Shown here one piece after another: positions 35,404-45,487 of a stretch of DNA of 64,000 nt. A program made the position numbers and the translations under genes. Source of the DNA: Promethearchaeota archaeon. GTDB lineage: Archaea > Asgardarchaeota > Lokiarchaeia > Sigyniarchaeales > SOKP01. The notes beneath the pieces are model-generated. The model did no database searches and was not told the origin of the DNA. It worked only from the letters and a program-made list of their open reading frames with translations. How positions within the stretch are numbered: the stretch's first letter is position 1; each line of letters starts with the position of its first letter. The DNA is taken from assembly GCA_030603385.1 (NCBI GenBank), contig JAUVXW010000003.1, positions 1 through 64,000 of the forward strand. Direction: 5' to 3'.

Positions 35404-36027
35404 TCATTTGCGCTCCATAAACACATAATTTGCGATATGGGGTACAGGTTTTCCTCTAATTTCTATTGTTTTTAATTCAATTATCTTAAAGTATGATTCA
35501 AAAAGGTTTTTTAGCTCCTCCTCAGATGAAAAATACAAAACTGTACCCAAAGGAGTTTCTCTGTATTTTCCTTGACCACCAAAGCAAGGATCTTTCTCAC
35601 TGAAACTAACCGAAAGATATTTTGCCTTTGGATTCAGTATTTTGTACACATTTTCAACATATTTCTGTCTTTTTTCAGGAAAAATATGATGCAATAATTC
35701 CCAATCATATGCAAAATCAAAATTGATCTTGAAATCTTCAATATTACTAACAATATCCCCAACAAGGAAGTTACACTCAACTCCCTTTTCTTTAGCTTTC
35801 TTTTTAGCTATCGATATGGCTGAAGTAGAAATATCAATTCCAGTAACATTAAATCCTTTAGTGGCAATGTAAATAGTATAATTACCAATACCGCAGCCTA
35901 AATCAATGGTTCTACAAGGTATTATTTTACCACTCTCAACTAATTCAATTAAAGAATCTGGAGGTGTTTCGTAATTCCAAGGGATCTTTTTTAATGGCAT
36001 TTCCCTATAAATTTTATCTATATCCAC
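35404..36027 (-). CDS. SAM-dependent methyltransferase (class I)
   Basis: 207 residues with the Rossmann SAM motif I (TIDLGCGIGNYTIYIATKG), an acidic residue ending strand 2 (VTGIDIS) and the motif II/III segment FDFAYDWELLHHIFPEKRQKYVENVYKIL. The substrate is unknown. It is of the Methyltransf_25/31 kind. The start is GTG 36027 after a GAGGT. It converges with the transglutaminase-like gene. Confidence 0.85.
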   Translation of the reverse strand: MDIDKIYREMPLKKIPWNYETPPDSLIELVESGKIIPCRTIDLGCGIGNYTIYIATKGFNVTGIDISTSAISIAKKKAKEKGVECNFLVGDIVSNIEDFKINFDFAYDWELLHHIFPEKRQKYVENVYKILNPKAKYLSVSFSEKDPCFGGQGKYRETPLGTVLYFSSEEELKNLFESYFKIIELKTIEIRGKPVPHIANYVFMERK

Positions 36028-36215
36028 TTACCTCACTTAATTTTTTATTTATATACTTCATAATAAAAAATTCTTTCTATAAGGATTTTACAATATAAAA
36101 TAAATTAAAAAAAAAGATAAGATTCGATAACAATCGCAAAAACAGATTTTTACTAATTATTATTTGTTTCTTATGTTATATTTTCTTTTTTGTAGATTTA
36201 TAAAAGTCTATAAGG

Positions 36216-36476
36216 TTAAAAACGGAAATCTCTTCTACCGCCTCGATTGTACGGATTAGGCGGAGCTTTTTCGGTTACGACTACATTCGAAGCTTGTGGA
36301 CCCTTTTGTCCATCGACAACTTCAAATTCAACCTTATCATTCTCATTTAACGTTTTATATTCGTCATCTCTTCCACTTAATGCGGTGTAGTGAACAAATA
36401 CATCGTTACCTTCTTCAGAGTTTATAAATCCAAAGCCTTTTCGGCTATTAAACCATTTTACTGTTCCTTTTACCAA
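36216..36476 (-). CDS. cold-shock domain protein
   Basis: 86 residues of the CspA/CSD family, an RNA/ssDNA-binding beta barrel acting as an RNA chaperone. The RNP1 (RKGFGFI) and RNP2 (DVFVHY) motifs are intact, followed by [16 protein letters not shown] and GPQASNVVV. It ends with a short Arg/Gly-rich tail ([13 protein letters not shown]). The start is the TTG at 36476. The frame is closed just upstream by TGA. Its first 30 bases are repeated 196 bp upstream. Confidence 0.93.
   Translation of the reverse strand: MVKGTVKWFNSRKGFGFINSEEGNDVFVHYTALSGRDDEYKTLNENDKVEFEVVDGQKGPQASNVVVTEKAPPNPYNRGGRRDFRF
36447..36476. repeat. 30-bp direct repeat, copy 1 (start of the cold-shock gene)
   Basis: These 30 bases, which encode the first ten residues of the cold-shock protein on the minus strand, recur exactly at 36643-36672. 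Confidence 0.9.
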
Positions 36477-36630
36477 TTCAATTCACTTAAAATTTTTGAA
36501 AAAAATACTTTATTTTGTACAAGTATTGATTAGAAAAAAGTACCTAAAGGTAATAAACTTTGACATTTTTGGGATAGATGGAGAATTTTTTCCAGAAGAT
36601 CAAGTACTTAAGCCTATTATACACGTGATT

Positions 36631-36672
36631 TTATTTTGGAAAATTAAACCATTTTACTGTTCCTTTTACCAA
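36631..36672 (-). pseudogene. truncated copy of the cold-shock gene 5' end
   Basis: The second copy of the 30-bp repeat (36643-36672) keeps the TTG start and VKGTVKWFN, then diverges to FPK and a stop at 36631-36633. It is a 13-codon fragment inside the gene-free spacer 36477-36895, probably left by a partial duplication. Nothing else recognisable lies in that spacer. Confidence 0.8.
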
Positions 36673-36895
36673 AGCACTTTTTGATAATGGGATTGGTTTT
36701 ACCGACTTTTTTGAGATTTCTGAAAAAAAAATCTAAAGGATCTTTAAAAATTTTCTTTTTTTTCCTAATTACCATTAATCTACATTAATCTTGAATTATT
36801 AAAAGTGAAAAATTAATTATATAATTTGTAATAAATTGACTAAGTTATTATTAATTAAATTACTTAACAGAATACGTTAACGTCTGAAACATCCT

Positions 36896-37858
36896 ATGAA
36901 TAAAGCAAAATTTTATGACATTGTGAAAATGGATGATATACGTGTATCAGTACCACAAACCAGCCACTTTAGTGTAGGAACATCTCCCTATTACGCACAC
37001 CAGCATGGACTTGCTATAGACATTTACCACGACTTAACTTTAGAAAACTATGAGGTATTAAGCCCAGTTTCTGGAAAAATCTTGAAAGTCAAACCTCTAA
37101 TCGCCCCGAAACCGAAATTTATAGGTGGAATTAATAAAGATTACCTAATTTTGATCAGTAATCCCTCTAATTCTGATTTAGTGTGGAAACTCATGCATGT
37201 TAAACCATCTGGTAATGTAGGGGACCAGATCGAAATAGGAGACCCATTAGGGAAAACAATTCGAAATGGATATTTTGCTTATTGGTCAAGTCCTCACTTA
37301 CATCTAGAAATGAGACCATTTAAAGATGCTATCCGCGCTCGTGGTGGAAAACATTTTTCTTTAGCAGTTGAAATTAAAAAGAACTTTAAAAAGTCTCCTA
37401 TGAATTTAAAATTTAAAGAAGTTCCAGTAGAAATTCAATCAATTTTTCCAGAATATATTCTTGGGCGATTTCCAGAATCCTTCTATCATAAAATTTTACC
37501 AATTATCGGAGTTAAGGTAGAAGTAAATCAATTAAATTGTTTATTAGACGGAGGTATCCCTCATTATAAGATCGGTACCGTTATTTCGCAACAAGAAAAT
37601 AGTTTAAATCCTTCTCATTCAGTAAATTTAGGAATTGATAAGATTGGAACTTTACATGAAATTAATGGGCAATTTGGATTTCTTAAATTTGATTCTGTTA
37701 ATTTCTCACTTAATACCAAAGAAATAAGAGGAATTTCACTCTATCTCGCGAATTTCTTACCTTTAATAAAAATAATTCCATATCAAAAGAATGAATTTTC
37801 GTTTGAACCAAATTCTATTCAATATTTAAGTCTATTTTCAAACCATCTAACAACTTGA
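36896..37858 (+). CDS. M23/LytM-like metallopeptidase-fold protein
   Basis: 320 residues. The first 150 have LytM motifs: HQHGLAIDIY (His37, Asp42), a conserved Lys/Leu-Met-His (LMHV, His101) and the C-terminal SPHLHLEMRP (His134-x-His136). These are the usual zinc ligands, although the His-Asp spacing is one residue longer than normal. In bacteria such enzymes cut peptidoglycan. Archaea lack it, and no signal peptide is seen. Residues 160-320 have no known family. It may be a degenerate structural domain or a phage or endopeptidase derivative. Confidence 0.65.
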   Translation: MNKAKFYDIVKMDDIRVSVPQTSHFSVGTSPYYAHQHGLAIDIYHDLTLENYEVLSPVSGKILKVKPLIAPKPKFIGGINKDYLILISNPSNSDLVWKLMHVKPSGNVGDQIEIGDPLGKTIRNGYFAYWSSPHLHLEMRPFKDAIRARGGKHFSLAVEIKKNFKKSPMNLKFKEVPVEIQSIFPEYILGRFPESFYHKILPIIGVKVEVNQLNCLLDGGIPHYKIGTVISQQENSLNPSHSVNLGIDKIGTLHEINGQFGFLKFDSVNFSLNTKEIRGISLYLANFLPLIKIIPYQKNEFSFEPNSIQYLSLFSNHLTT

Positions 37859-40800
37859 TTACTCAATAGTTTCTTGGATTATCGGAAGTGTAAAATAAAA
37901 AGTCGATCCTTCATTTCTCCCTTCAGATTCAACCCAAATCTTTCCTCCATGTAATTCTACTATTTTTTTTGAAATGTATAACCCAAGGCCAGAACCATCA
38001 GATATTATATCAAGTCCTTGACCATACCTTTCAATCTTTCCAAATTGAGTAAATAATCTTTCTTTCTCTTCCTTAGTTATCCCAATTCCGCTGTCCTTTA
38101 TTGAAACTATAATAAGATTATCTTTAATTTCAGATACAATTTCTATAGTCCCATCGGGGGGAGTATATTTTATCGCGTTGTTTATCAAATTACTTATTAC
38201 TTGATGTATCTGTTCTGGCTCAAAACTCGTTATCAGCTTATCATGAATGGTTAAATTGATAGTATGATTCCTCAATCTAGCTAATCCTCGTAATTCTCTC
38301 ACACTCAATTTTATAAAGAAAGATAAGTCGTCTACAATTTTTTTTAGTTGAACCTTTCCTGACTCTAATTCAGCTGTATTTAAGATATCTTGTATAAGAC
38401 CTTCGAGGCGTTCACATCCTTGCTTAATTTCAATAACTGATGCTAGAACATAATCATCTAACTTTTCTTTATGCACACTTAATAAAAGATCAGAATAACC
38501 TTTAATTGAAACTAAAGGTGTTTTCAATTCGTGTGAAGTCCTTCTCATAAATTCCGATTTTAAACTATTTAATTTGACTAACTCTTGTTCAGCTACTTTT
38601 TTTTCTGTAATGTCCATGACTGATACTAACTCTGCGGGGCTTCCCATATAATTGATAACTGTTGAGAATTGATCAACCCATTTTAACTTACCTGATTTAG
38701 TGAATACTCGATAGGAATAATACGGTTTTACATTAGGATCTCCCCTCCGTAATTTCTCTCGATATTCTCTTAAAAACTGTAAATCATCAGGATGTATCAT
38801 TTGGACTATATTATCTGTTGTCCAATTTGCGATATCTTCATTGGAATATTCAAAAATTTGCAGTAGGGCATTATTCACATATTCAATTTTATTATTTACT
38901 GTTATCAAAATACCCGTAAATGATTGTTCAGCAATCGTTCTAAATTTCTCTTCCGATTCCTTTAGTTTTTGTTCAGATATTTTCTCATCAGTTATATCGT
39001 GAATTGTGACAAAATCCGCTGGTTTTCCTCTATAATTAATATTTTTTGAGAATAATTCTAACCATACGATATCTCCATTTTTCTTTATCCCTCTAAAATG
39101 ATATTGGTTAATAACATTTGATTCACCCAATTGTTTTTTTCTAGCTTGCTCAGCAACTAATTTTCTATCCTCAGGATATATAATATTAAGAAAACCTCCT
39201 TTTTTCCATGCCATAATTTCTTGTACAGTGTAACCAAATATATTAGCAAGTTGGTTATTTACATATTGAATTATATCATCTTGTAGAATAGCGATCCCCA
39301 AGAAAGACTGTTCTGTAAGTGTTCTGAATTTCTCTTCCGATTTCTTTAGTTTTTGTTCAGCATTCTTACGCTCCGTAATATCCTGAGCAACGGCTATAAG
39401 TCTTATTATCTTACCATTTTCATCTTTAATTCCTAAACTGATTGCTTCTGCTAGAAATTCTGTTCCATCTTCTTTAAGCATCGTGTAATGATTGATTCCT
39501 CTTGATATTCCTTCTAAAGACTTATTCATAGCCTCCTTTAGTTTTGGTAAATCGTTTTCTGAAAAGAAATTTCGAATATTTTTGCCTTCTAAAAGTTCTG
39601 GATTTTTCACACCATGAAGATCACAGAATTTCTGATTGTACAAAACTATATTTCCATTTAAATCTAAAACAACAATAGAAGCAGGTACCATTTCAAATAA
39701 AGTTCTAAATTTTTCTTCTGACTCTTTTAACTTTTCTTCCGATATTTTCCTTTCATTAATATCTTGCATTATTATTTGGAGATACATTTTATCTTTCAAT
39801 TTAAAAATTGAAGCTGTTGGCTCCACCCATATTGGAGAGCCATCTTTCTTAACAATTTGCAATTCATTAGGTTTTGGTATATCTCCTTTAAGTAGAACTT
39901 TAAAGTCCGCCATAACTATAGGAAGATACTTGCGAGGAAACATGGGTATATCAATCATATTTTTTCCAATTATATCTTCTCTGGTATATCCAGTTATTTG
40001 ATCTTCCTTAAAATTACAATCTATAATTTTACCCGTCATATCTCCGATTATTATAGAGTATGGTGAACTCATAAATAAATGAGAATATTTTGCTTCTGAT
40101 TCTTTTAACAAATTTTCAGCTGTTTTTCGTTCAGTGATATCTGCCACAAGGGCAATTGCACCTTTATAACTACCCTTATTGTCAAAAATTGGAGAAGCCA
40201 TCAATCTCGTAATCACTTTTTTACCATCTTTTCGAATAAATTCTTTTTCAATTTCTTCCTTCACACCCCTTTTTCTCCTTTCAAGAGTGTTCTTTGTTAT
40301 TTCTATATCTTCTAGAGATGTAATATCGAATAAATTTCTCCCTATCATCTCATCAACTTCATATCCCAATATTTTTGCCATACTTGGATTTACTAAGGTT
40401 GTATTCGCATTTTCATCAATAACCCACACACCTTCTAAGGAGTCTTCTATTAACTGTCGATACTTTTTTTCTGATTCCTTAATTGTTTGTGCTGCTTCAA
40501 TACGTTCAGTTATATCATGAAAAGAAGTTACCATAAATCCAGGGTTAGTTTGAAAAGCAAAAACCTCATAAGCACCTTGTATCTTCTCATCCTTATAATC
40601 CACTTGGTCCCATTTCCATGTACTTCCTTCTTTAGCAATATTTTTATAACGTTCTGGTATATCGGTGTTAATTAGTGGTGGAAACGCCTCTTCTATTGTT
40701 TTACCAATAAACTGTTTATTATCTGCATTAAGTATTTTATCTGCAGTGGGATTTGCGTCAATAAATATAAGTTGTCCATCTGAATTTAACTCATATACAT

Positions 40801-41257
40801 GTAAACCTATAGGAATTGATTCAAATATATTTCTAAATCTTTTTTCTGATTCTATTGATTTTAATTCTGCAAGTTTTCTTTGCGTAATATCAGTGATAAT
40901 ATGAACTGTTCCAGTGATCTCACTTTCATCATTAAAGACAGGATCTGCGGAAATTTCAACCCATCTTCCATTAAGTTGTCTAATGGTAGCTTCTCTGTGA
41001 CCAGACTCCAGCATAAGTTTCACAGGGCACCATTCAATCGGTCCTGACGTACCATGTACTAATTCCCAACAAGAGTGACCAATGATTTCGCTATAACTAG
41101 ATTTCCCCAAAATATCAAGTGTTGCTCTATTGCATTGAATAATTTTATAATCTAAATCAATGAGAAAAATAGACTCCCCTATAGCATCAAGAGTTGCTTG
41201 CCATAGTTTTGTATTATTTTTTAACTCCCCTTCAATTTTTTCGGTAATATCTTTCAA
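37859..41257 (-). CDS. seven-PAS sensor histidine kinase
   Basis: 1132 residues. Seven PAS/PAC units follow each other (about 10-130, 135-255, 262-380, 385-505, 510-635, 640-760 and 765-885), each ending with ITERK, ITDEK or similar linkers. There is no membrane segment. The HisKA box is SHELKTPLVSIKGYS, with His909. HATPase motifs NLINNAIKYTP, DSGIG and GSGLGLYISKKIVELHGG are intact. It should autophosphorylate on His in response to ligands bound by the PAS array. No response regulator is nearby. The start is TTG 41257 with an AAGGAT element, because the frame is closed upstream before any ATG. Confidence 0.9.
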   Translation of the reverse strand: MKDITEKIEGELKNNTKLWQATLDAIGESIFLIDLDYKIIQCNRATLDILGKSSYSEIIGHSCWELVHGTSGPIEWCPVKLMLESGHREATIRQLNGRWVEISADPVFNDESEITGTVHIITDITQRKLAELKSIESEKRFRNIFESIPIGLHVYELNSDGQLIFIDANPTADKILNADNKQFIGKTIEEAFPPLINTDIPERYKNIAKEGSTWKWDQVDYKDEKIQGAYEVFAFQTNPGFMVTSFHDITERIEAAQTIKESEKKYRQLIEDSLEGVWVIDENANTTLVNPSMAKILGYEVDEMIGRNLFDITSLEDIEITKNTLERRKRGVKEEIEKEFIRKDGKKVITRLMASPIFDNKGSYKGAIALVADITERKTAENLLKESEAKYSHLFMSSPYSIIIGDMTGKIIDCNFKEDQITGYTREDIIGKNMIDIPMFPRKYLPIVMADFKVLLKGDIPKPNELQIVKKDGSPIWVEPTASIFKLKDKMYLQIIMQDINERKISEEKLKESEEKFRTLFEMVPASIVVLDLNGNIVLYNQKFCDLHGVKNPELLEGKNIRNFFSENDLPKLKEAMNKSLEGISRGINHYTMLKEDGTEFLAEAISLGIKDENGKIIRLIAVAQDITERKNAEQKLKKSEEKFRTLTEQSFLGIAILQDDIIQYVNNQLANIFGYTVQEIMAWKKGGFLNIIYPEDRKLVAEQARKKQLGESNVINQYHFRGIKKNGDIVWLELFSKNINYRGKPADFVTIHDITDEKISEQKLKESEEKFRTIAEQSFTGILITVNNKIEYVNNALLQIFEYSNEDIANWTTDNIVQMIHPDDLQFLREYREKLRRGDPNVKPYYSYRVFTKSGKLKWVDQFSTVINYMGSPAELVSVMDITEKKVAEQELVKLNSLKSEFMRRTSHELKTPLVSIKGYSDLLLSVHKEKLDDYVLASVIEIKQGCERLEGLIQDILNTAELESGKVQLKKIVDDLSFFIKLSVRELRGLARLRNHTINLTIHDKLITSFEPEQIHQVISNLINNAIKYTPPDGTIEIVSEIKDNLIIVSIKDSGIGITKEEKERLFTQFGKIERYGQGLDIISDGSGLGLYISKKIVELHGGKIWVESEGRNEGSTFYFTLPIIQETIE

Positions 41258-41494
41258 AATATCCTTATCCCCATTTATCTAATAATAATAAGAGTTATAA
41301 TTTAATCAACATGTAAATTTTAAAAATAAGAAATTGTATTTAACCATTTGCACTATGAATTAAAAAAGGAACTCAAGCTCTAGAAATGAATATTCCTAAA
41401 ATATTTTTAAAAATACATAAATTATAGAGCAATGATCTCAAATAAAACTGCTTCAAAGACATTTTTAAGGGAAAAATTATCCTTAGGTAATTAC

Positions 41495-42688
41495 TTATAA
41501 CTTATTTTTTTGTATCCTCTTTAAAATATCTAAGTATTTTATAATTTCTTTAGCATCGCTTTTACCGATACAATAGTCTAACTGTTTAGTGAAGAATTGG
41601 CTCAAGATTTTCAATTGAGGGCTTGAAATTTTAAATTTATTACCCTCCTCAATTTGTTTATCTAGTATAGTATCCTTTACTTCTTCAATATTCATATTAA
41701 TTATTTGAAGTGCTATCCATTCGAAAACATCATCAATGTTTTCACTTGTTTTTGCTGAGGTTTCCATATAATATATTCCTAATTCTTTTGCCAATTCCAT
41801 GCCTTCTTCTGTAGTAATTTCTCTTGAATTACCTAAGTCTACTTTATTTCCCACCAATATTAACAATATGTTTGGAAAAGCTACTTCTGTAATAATATCA
41901 TACCATTTTTTCACATTTTCAAATGACTCTCGATCTATTATATCGAAAACTATAATACCTGCACGTGAATCAGTTAGATAATCTGGCCAAAGGCGTTGAA
42001 ATTGACTTTGACCTGCTAAATCCCAAATCATGAATCTTACAGAAGTTTTTAATTCATCAAATTGACATTCTTTTTTAGAAATAAAAGTTCCAATAGTAGC
42101 TTTATAATCTGCTTTAAATATTCCATGAACGTATCTTTGTACCATACTGGTTTTTCCTACACCACCATCACCAATTAAGCTCAATTTATAAACATAATTA
42201 GATGAAAGAGGTGCTTTCTGATAATATTCCATTTTATGTTTGATTTTTTCTACCTCAGTCTGTCTCTTAATCTTAGGCATAACTGGACTAACAGGCAACT
42301 CACCATCAATTATTCGTGCTACTTTATCAGCTGCTAAATAAGTATATGGAAAAATATCATCCACAAAAGCATTAGGGTGGAGGATAGACACTAATACATG
42401 ATCTGATCCAGATTCGCAAAAGATAAAACGAAATTTGTCTGTATCAAAAGTACCGGCACCAAAAGTACCAATATCAAAGTCTTGAGTTATTTTCTTAAGT
42501 ATTAATTCAACTAAGGCACTAAATGCTCCTACAAATTTTTTCTCATCTACATTCTCTGGATCTCGTGTTAAAATTTCTACTACTAATCCATCCTGTCCTA
42601 CTACAAGGACTGATATTAAGGATTCCCCTACTTCTTGCATGTACCATTTAAATAAAGCTTGTAATTTAGCCTTATCAATATATACCAT
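41495..42688 (-). CDS. roadblock-like domain fused to a Rab/Ras-type GTPase
   Basis: 397 residues. The first ~130 read as a roadblock/longin-like fold (SLISVLVVGQDGLVVEIL; then IGTFGAGTFDTDKFRFIF; VLVSILHPNAFVDDIFPYTYLAADKVARII). The GTPase has G1 GDGGVGKT (173-180), G2 TIGT, G3 WDLAGQ (222-227), G4 NKVD (281-284) and G5 TSAKT (310-314), with the catalytic Gln present. About 70 helical residues follow. In eukaryotes roadblock proteins bind and activate Ras-superfamily GTPases, so here both are in one chain. No lipid-anchor cysteine is visible at the C-terminus. It is single, with an ATG start. Confidence 0.88.
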   Translation of the reverse strand: MVYIDKAKLQALFKWYMQEVGESLISVLVVGQDGLVVEILTRDPENVDEKKFVGAFSALVELILKKITQDFDIGTFGAGTFDTDKFRFIFCESGSDHVLVSILHPNAFVDDIFPYTYLAADKVARIIDGELPVSPVMPKIKRQTEVEKIKHKMEYYQKAPLSSNYVYKLSLIGDGGVGKTSMVQRYVHGIFKADYKATIGTFISKKECQFDELKTSVRFMIWDLAGQSQFQRLWPDYLTDSRAGIIVFDIIDRESFENVKKWYDIITEVAFPNILLILVGNKVDLGNSREITTEEGMELAKELGIYYMETSAKTSENIDDVFEWIALQIINMNIEEVKDTILDKQIEEGNKFKISSPQLKILSQFFTKQLDYCIGKSDAKEIIKYLDILKRIQKNKL

Positions 42689-43015
42689 TATATACCAGCC
42701 TTAATCTTTTGTTAATTATTATTTTTACTAAAAAAATCGGTCTATTTTAGTGATTATAATAGATTAATAGAGTTTGATTATTTGAATTCTTTTAAAACAA
42801 AAGGTAAAAAAAGTCAAGACAATAATTTTAATACTTGGATTTTCTTTTCTGATTCAATCACTAATAATCAGCCCTGTTAGATTTTAAAGAAGAGAAATTA
42901 ACCATTCTAAATATAATTTATACCAATAAATCACATAAAAAGTTGTATTTAACACTTTCGTTAGCGAAAAATATCAACAAAAACGGTAGAAAAGGAAAAA
43001 ATACGATTTTATCAT
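42689..43015. other. gene-free spacer
   Basis: These 327 bases hold no supported gene. A small stem (TTTCG-TTAG-CGAAA) near 42956-42970 lies just downstream of the radical SAM gene and could help end its transcript, but it is short. Confidence 0.5.
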
Positions 43016-43939
43016 TTAGTCTAGTCCATAAACTTGCCTTGGTGCAAGATATTTTGGAAATATATTTATTAAACTCAACCTAGCAAGATAACAGAGATGA
43101 CATTCATCCACATACTCCTTCTCATGCCTAATATCAAGTTCCTTAACTAATTGAGTAGGACCTCCTCGCATTAATGGGCCGCATATTGGGTGTGAATCGG
43201 CATTATAATTCTTGATTAATTCTGATAGTGGGGTTTCCCAAAAGTTGCCAATGCTTAAACCTTGACAAATGTGTGCATTTCCAAATGGATCAACATGAAT
43301 TCTTCCAAGTTCCTTAAAATCTTCATATGGACATTCATTCAAATCTTCCCATGGTCTCTTTGGCAAACCTTCGATCAAATTTTCAACAGCTCTCCCTTTG
43401 AACATAGCTCCACCGCTAATAATAGGTTTTCCTTTTTCTTGTTCTTTCTTAACTATTGGTTCCTCAATGCTTATGGTCATCGCAGGTAGTTTTAGATTCT
43501 CAGAAGCTTTCTTGGCAATTTTTGATAGATTCTGTTTTTCATCTTCATAGTGAAATGTGTCATCACTTATACTAAAATTATCTACACCTAATTCAGCGAA
43601 TGGTTTGAGCCAAATTTCAGCATCTTCAATACTAGTTGCCCAATATGAGTTGGTTACTATTCCAACCTTAAATCCCTTCTCTTTCGCGAGTTTTGCACCT
43701 TCGACCATTATTGGATAATAAAGAAATGGTTCACCACCTTCGAAATAGATCCATTCCACGGTTTCAATTTTCTTTACCTCACTAAGAACTTCTTTGATTT
43801 GTTTTAAAGTAAATGTTCCTTGAGAACTTGGGCTGCAGTATAAAAAACAGTGATCACATGAATAATTACATGTATAGGTTAATAAGAAATGGATTCCTTT
43901 CAGCATTTTTTTTTCACTCAATATTAAGGATATTTTCAT
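43016..43939 (-). CDS. radical SAM protein
   Basis: 307 residues with the [4Fe-4S]/SAM motif CNYSCDHC (CxxxCxxC) near residue 26, then YFEGGEPFLY, typical of the family. A C-terminal cysteine cluster (NECPYED, CHLCYLAR) suggests an auxiliary-cluster (SPASM-like) region. ATG 43939 is preferred to TTG 43948. The reaction is not predictable. It may modify a peptide or protein, given the SPASM-like tail. It is divergent from the thiolase gene. Confidence 0.8.
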   Translation of the reverse strand: MKISLILSEKKMLKGIHFLLTYTCNYSCDHCFLYCSPSSQGTFTLKQIKEVLSEVKKIETVEWIYFEGGEPFLYYPIMVEGAKLAKEKGFKVGIVTNSYWATSIEDAEIWLKPFAELGVDNFSISDDTFHYEDEKQNLSKIAKKASENLKLPAMTISIEEPIVKKEQEKGKPIISGGAMFKGRAVENLIEGLPKRPWEDLNECPYEDFKELGRIHVDPFGNAHICQGLSIGNFWETPLSELIKNYNADSHPICGPLMRGGPTQLVKELDIRHEKEYVDECHLCYLARLSLINIFPKYLAPRQVYGLD

Positions 43940-44021
43940 ATCAAACAATTTTCAATCTTAAAAAAAATTAATTAATTAGATTTCATTAAACTCTAGAAAA
44001 TTTCAAATAAATTGAGATATA

Positions 44022-45368
44022 ATGGTTGAACCAGTAAGTATGTATGAAAAATATTTTAAAGACCCTAAGCGGGAGCCTGTACTTGTAGATTATGTTAGAA
44101 CACCTATGGGTAAAAGAAGAGGTACTATTGTATGGCATAGAGGAGATGATCTTGTTGTTCATTGCTATGAAACCATATTAAAACGCAATAAAATTGATCT
44201 AAGCTCAATAGGAGATTCTATCGTTGCTTGCAATAGTCAAATTGGCGATTGCGCTTTAGATATTGGAAGAACTGCAGCATTAGCAGCTCATTTACCTGTA
44301 AGCGTACCAGGGATGTCTATAAATCGTCAATGTGCTGGTGGAGCTCAAGCTGTGATGTCCGCATGGCAGGCAATTGCCTCAGGAATCCATGATTGCGTAA
44401 TATGTGGAGGTGTAGAAGTTCAAAATAAGTATCCCATAATGTCAGATACGTATATATTTGATAGAGAACAAAATAAAGCTGTAATGATACCACCAAATAA
44501 AAAGATCCAATCAAATCCTGAGGTAGTACGAAAAGCACAAGAATATAAAGCTCAAATGGCAGATCAGATTACTGCTGCTCATTACCTTGGAGTAGTTTGG
44601 AGGGATAAATCTGGTAAATCCTTGGAAGAATTTAGAAATGAATTAGATGGCTTATCTCTACATTCTCATAAGAAAGCATGCTCCACATGGGATAAAAGAG
44701 GAAAAGAAATCGAACCTATATGGTGTCCTAAAATTGATGAGAATGGAAATCCTATGTTAAATGAAAAGAAAGAGATCGCGAAAGATCCAAGTTTGTCAGT
44801 ACTAACTGAAAAAGATGAAACTCCCCGCCCTACCACCTCAATGGAAAAATTAACAAGCTTAAGAACAATAGCTGGAAGAAAAAGTAAGGCTTTTCTAACT
44901 GCAGGTAATAGTTGTCCTACAACTGATGGTGCTGCTGCACAATTATGGATGACAAGAGAGCTAGCCGAAGAATATGGCCTTAAAATAAGAGCAGGTATAG
45001 TTAACTTCGCGGTTGTTGGAACTGATCCAGTTCTCATGCTAACTGGACCGATAAAAGCAATCCCAGAAGCTTTAAAACGAGCAAATATGACTTTAGATGA
45101 CATGGCTTTTATTGAAGTAAATGAAGCCTTTAGCCCTGTTGTATATGCTAGTTGCTATGATTTAGGATTAGATTGGAAAGATGAACGATTTAACCCATGG
45201 GGTGGGGCAATTGCTTTGGGGCATCCAACAGGGATGACCGGAACCCGTTTAATAGGTTCAAATCTTCACCAATTGGAAGAATCTGGCAAAGAATATGCAA
45301 TATCTTCAATGTGTGTAGGGTTAGGTATGGGTGCTGCCACAATTATACGAAATGAGCATCCTAAATAA
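44022..45368 (+). CDS. thiolase family acetyl-CoA acyltransferase
   Basis: 448 residues with all thiolase landmarks: the nucleophilic Cys104 in RQCAGGAQAV, the VNEAFSP catalytic region, GHPTGMTGTR with its His, and the second Cys in CVGLGMGAATI. It should cleave 3-ketoacyl-CoA (or condense acetyl-CoA). It is slightly longer than classical thiolases. Followed by acyl-CoA dehydrogenase and EtfBA, it starts a beta-oxidation block. Individual genes are spaced by 100-120 nt, so several promoters are possible. Confidence 0.92.
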   Translation: MVEPVSMYEKYFKDPKREPVLVDYVRTPMGKRRGTIVWHRGDDLVVHCYETILKRNKIDLSSIGDSIVACNSQIGDCALDIGRTAALAAHLPVSVPGMSINRQCAGGAQAVMSAWQAIASGIHDCVICGGVEVQNKYPIMSDTYIFDREQNKAVMIPPNKKIQSNPEVVRKAQEYKAQMADQITAAHYLGVVWRDKSGKSLEEFRNELDGLSLHSHKKACSTWDKRGKEIEPIWCPKIDENGNPMLNEKKEIAKDPSLSVLTEKDETPRPTTSMEKLTSLRTIAGRKSKAFLTAGNSCPTTDGAAAQLWMTRELAEEYGLKIRAGIVNFAVVGTDPVLMLTGPIKAIPEALKRANMTLDDMAFIEVNEAFSPVVYASCYDLGLDWKDERFNPWGGAIALGHPTGMTGTRLIGSNLHQLEESGKEYAISSMCVGLGMGAATIIRNEHPK

Positions 45369-45487
45369 GAATGTCAATAACTTTTTATTTTTTTCTCTTG
45401 CGCTATCAAATTGAATAAGTTTAAAGTTTACGATTGAATTTTAATCTTATAAAAACTTAAAAAAATTAATTTAAAGGTATAAATCTT

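Noticed and set aside
36496..36684. 62-codon plus-strand frame upstream of the cold-shock gene
   Set aside because: It overlaps the duplicated 5' fragment and encodes no coherent protein; composition is that of a spacer.
36896..37858. Secreted cell-wall hydrolase or viral lysin
   Set aside because: No signal peptide, no phage genes and no peptidoglycan in archaea; only the fold can be claimed.
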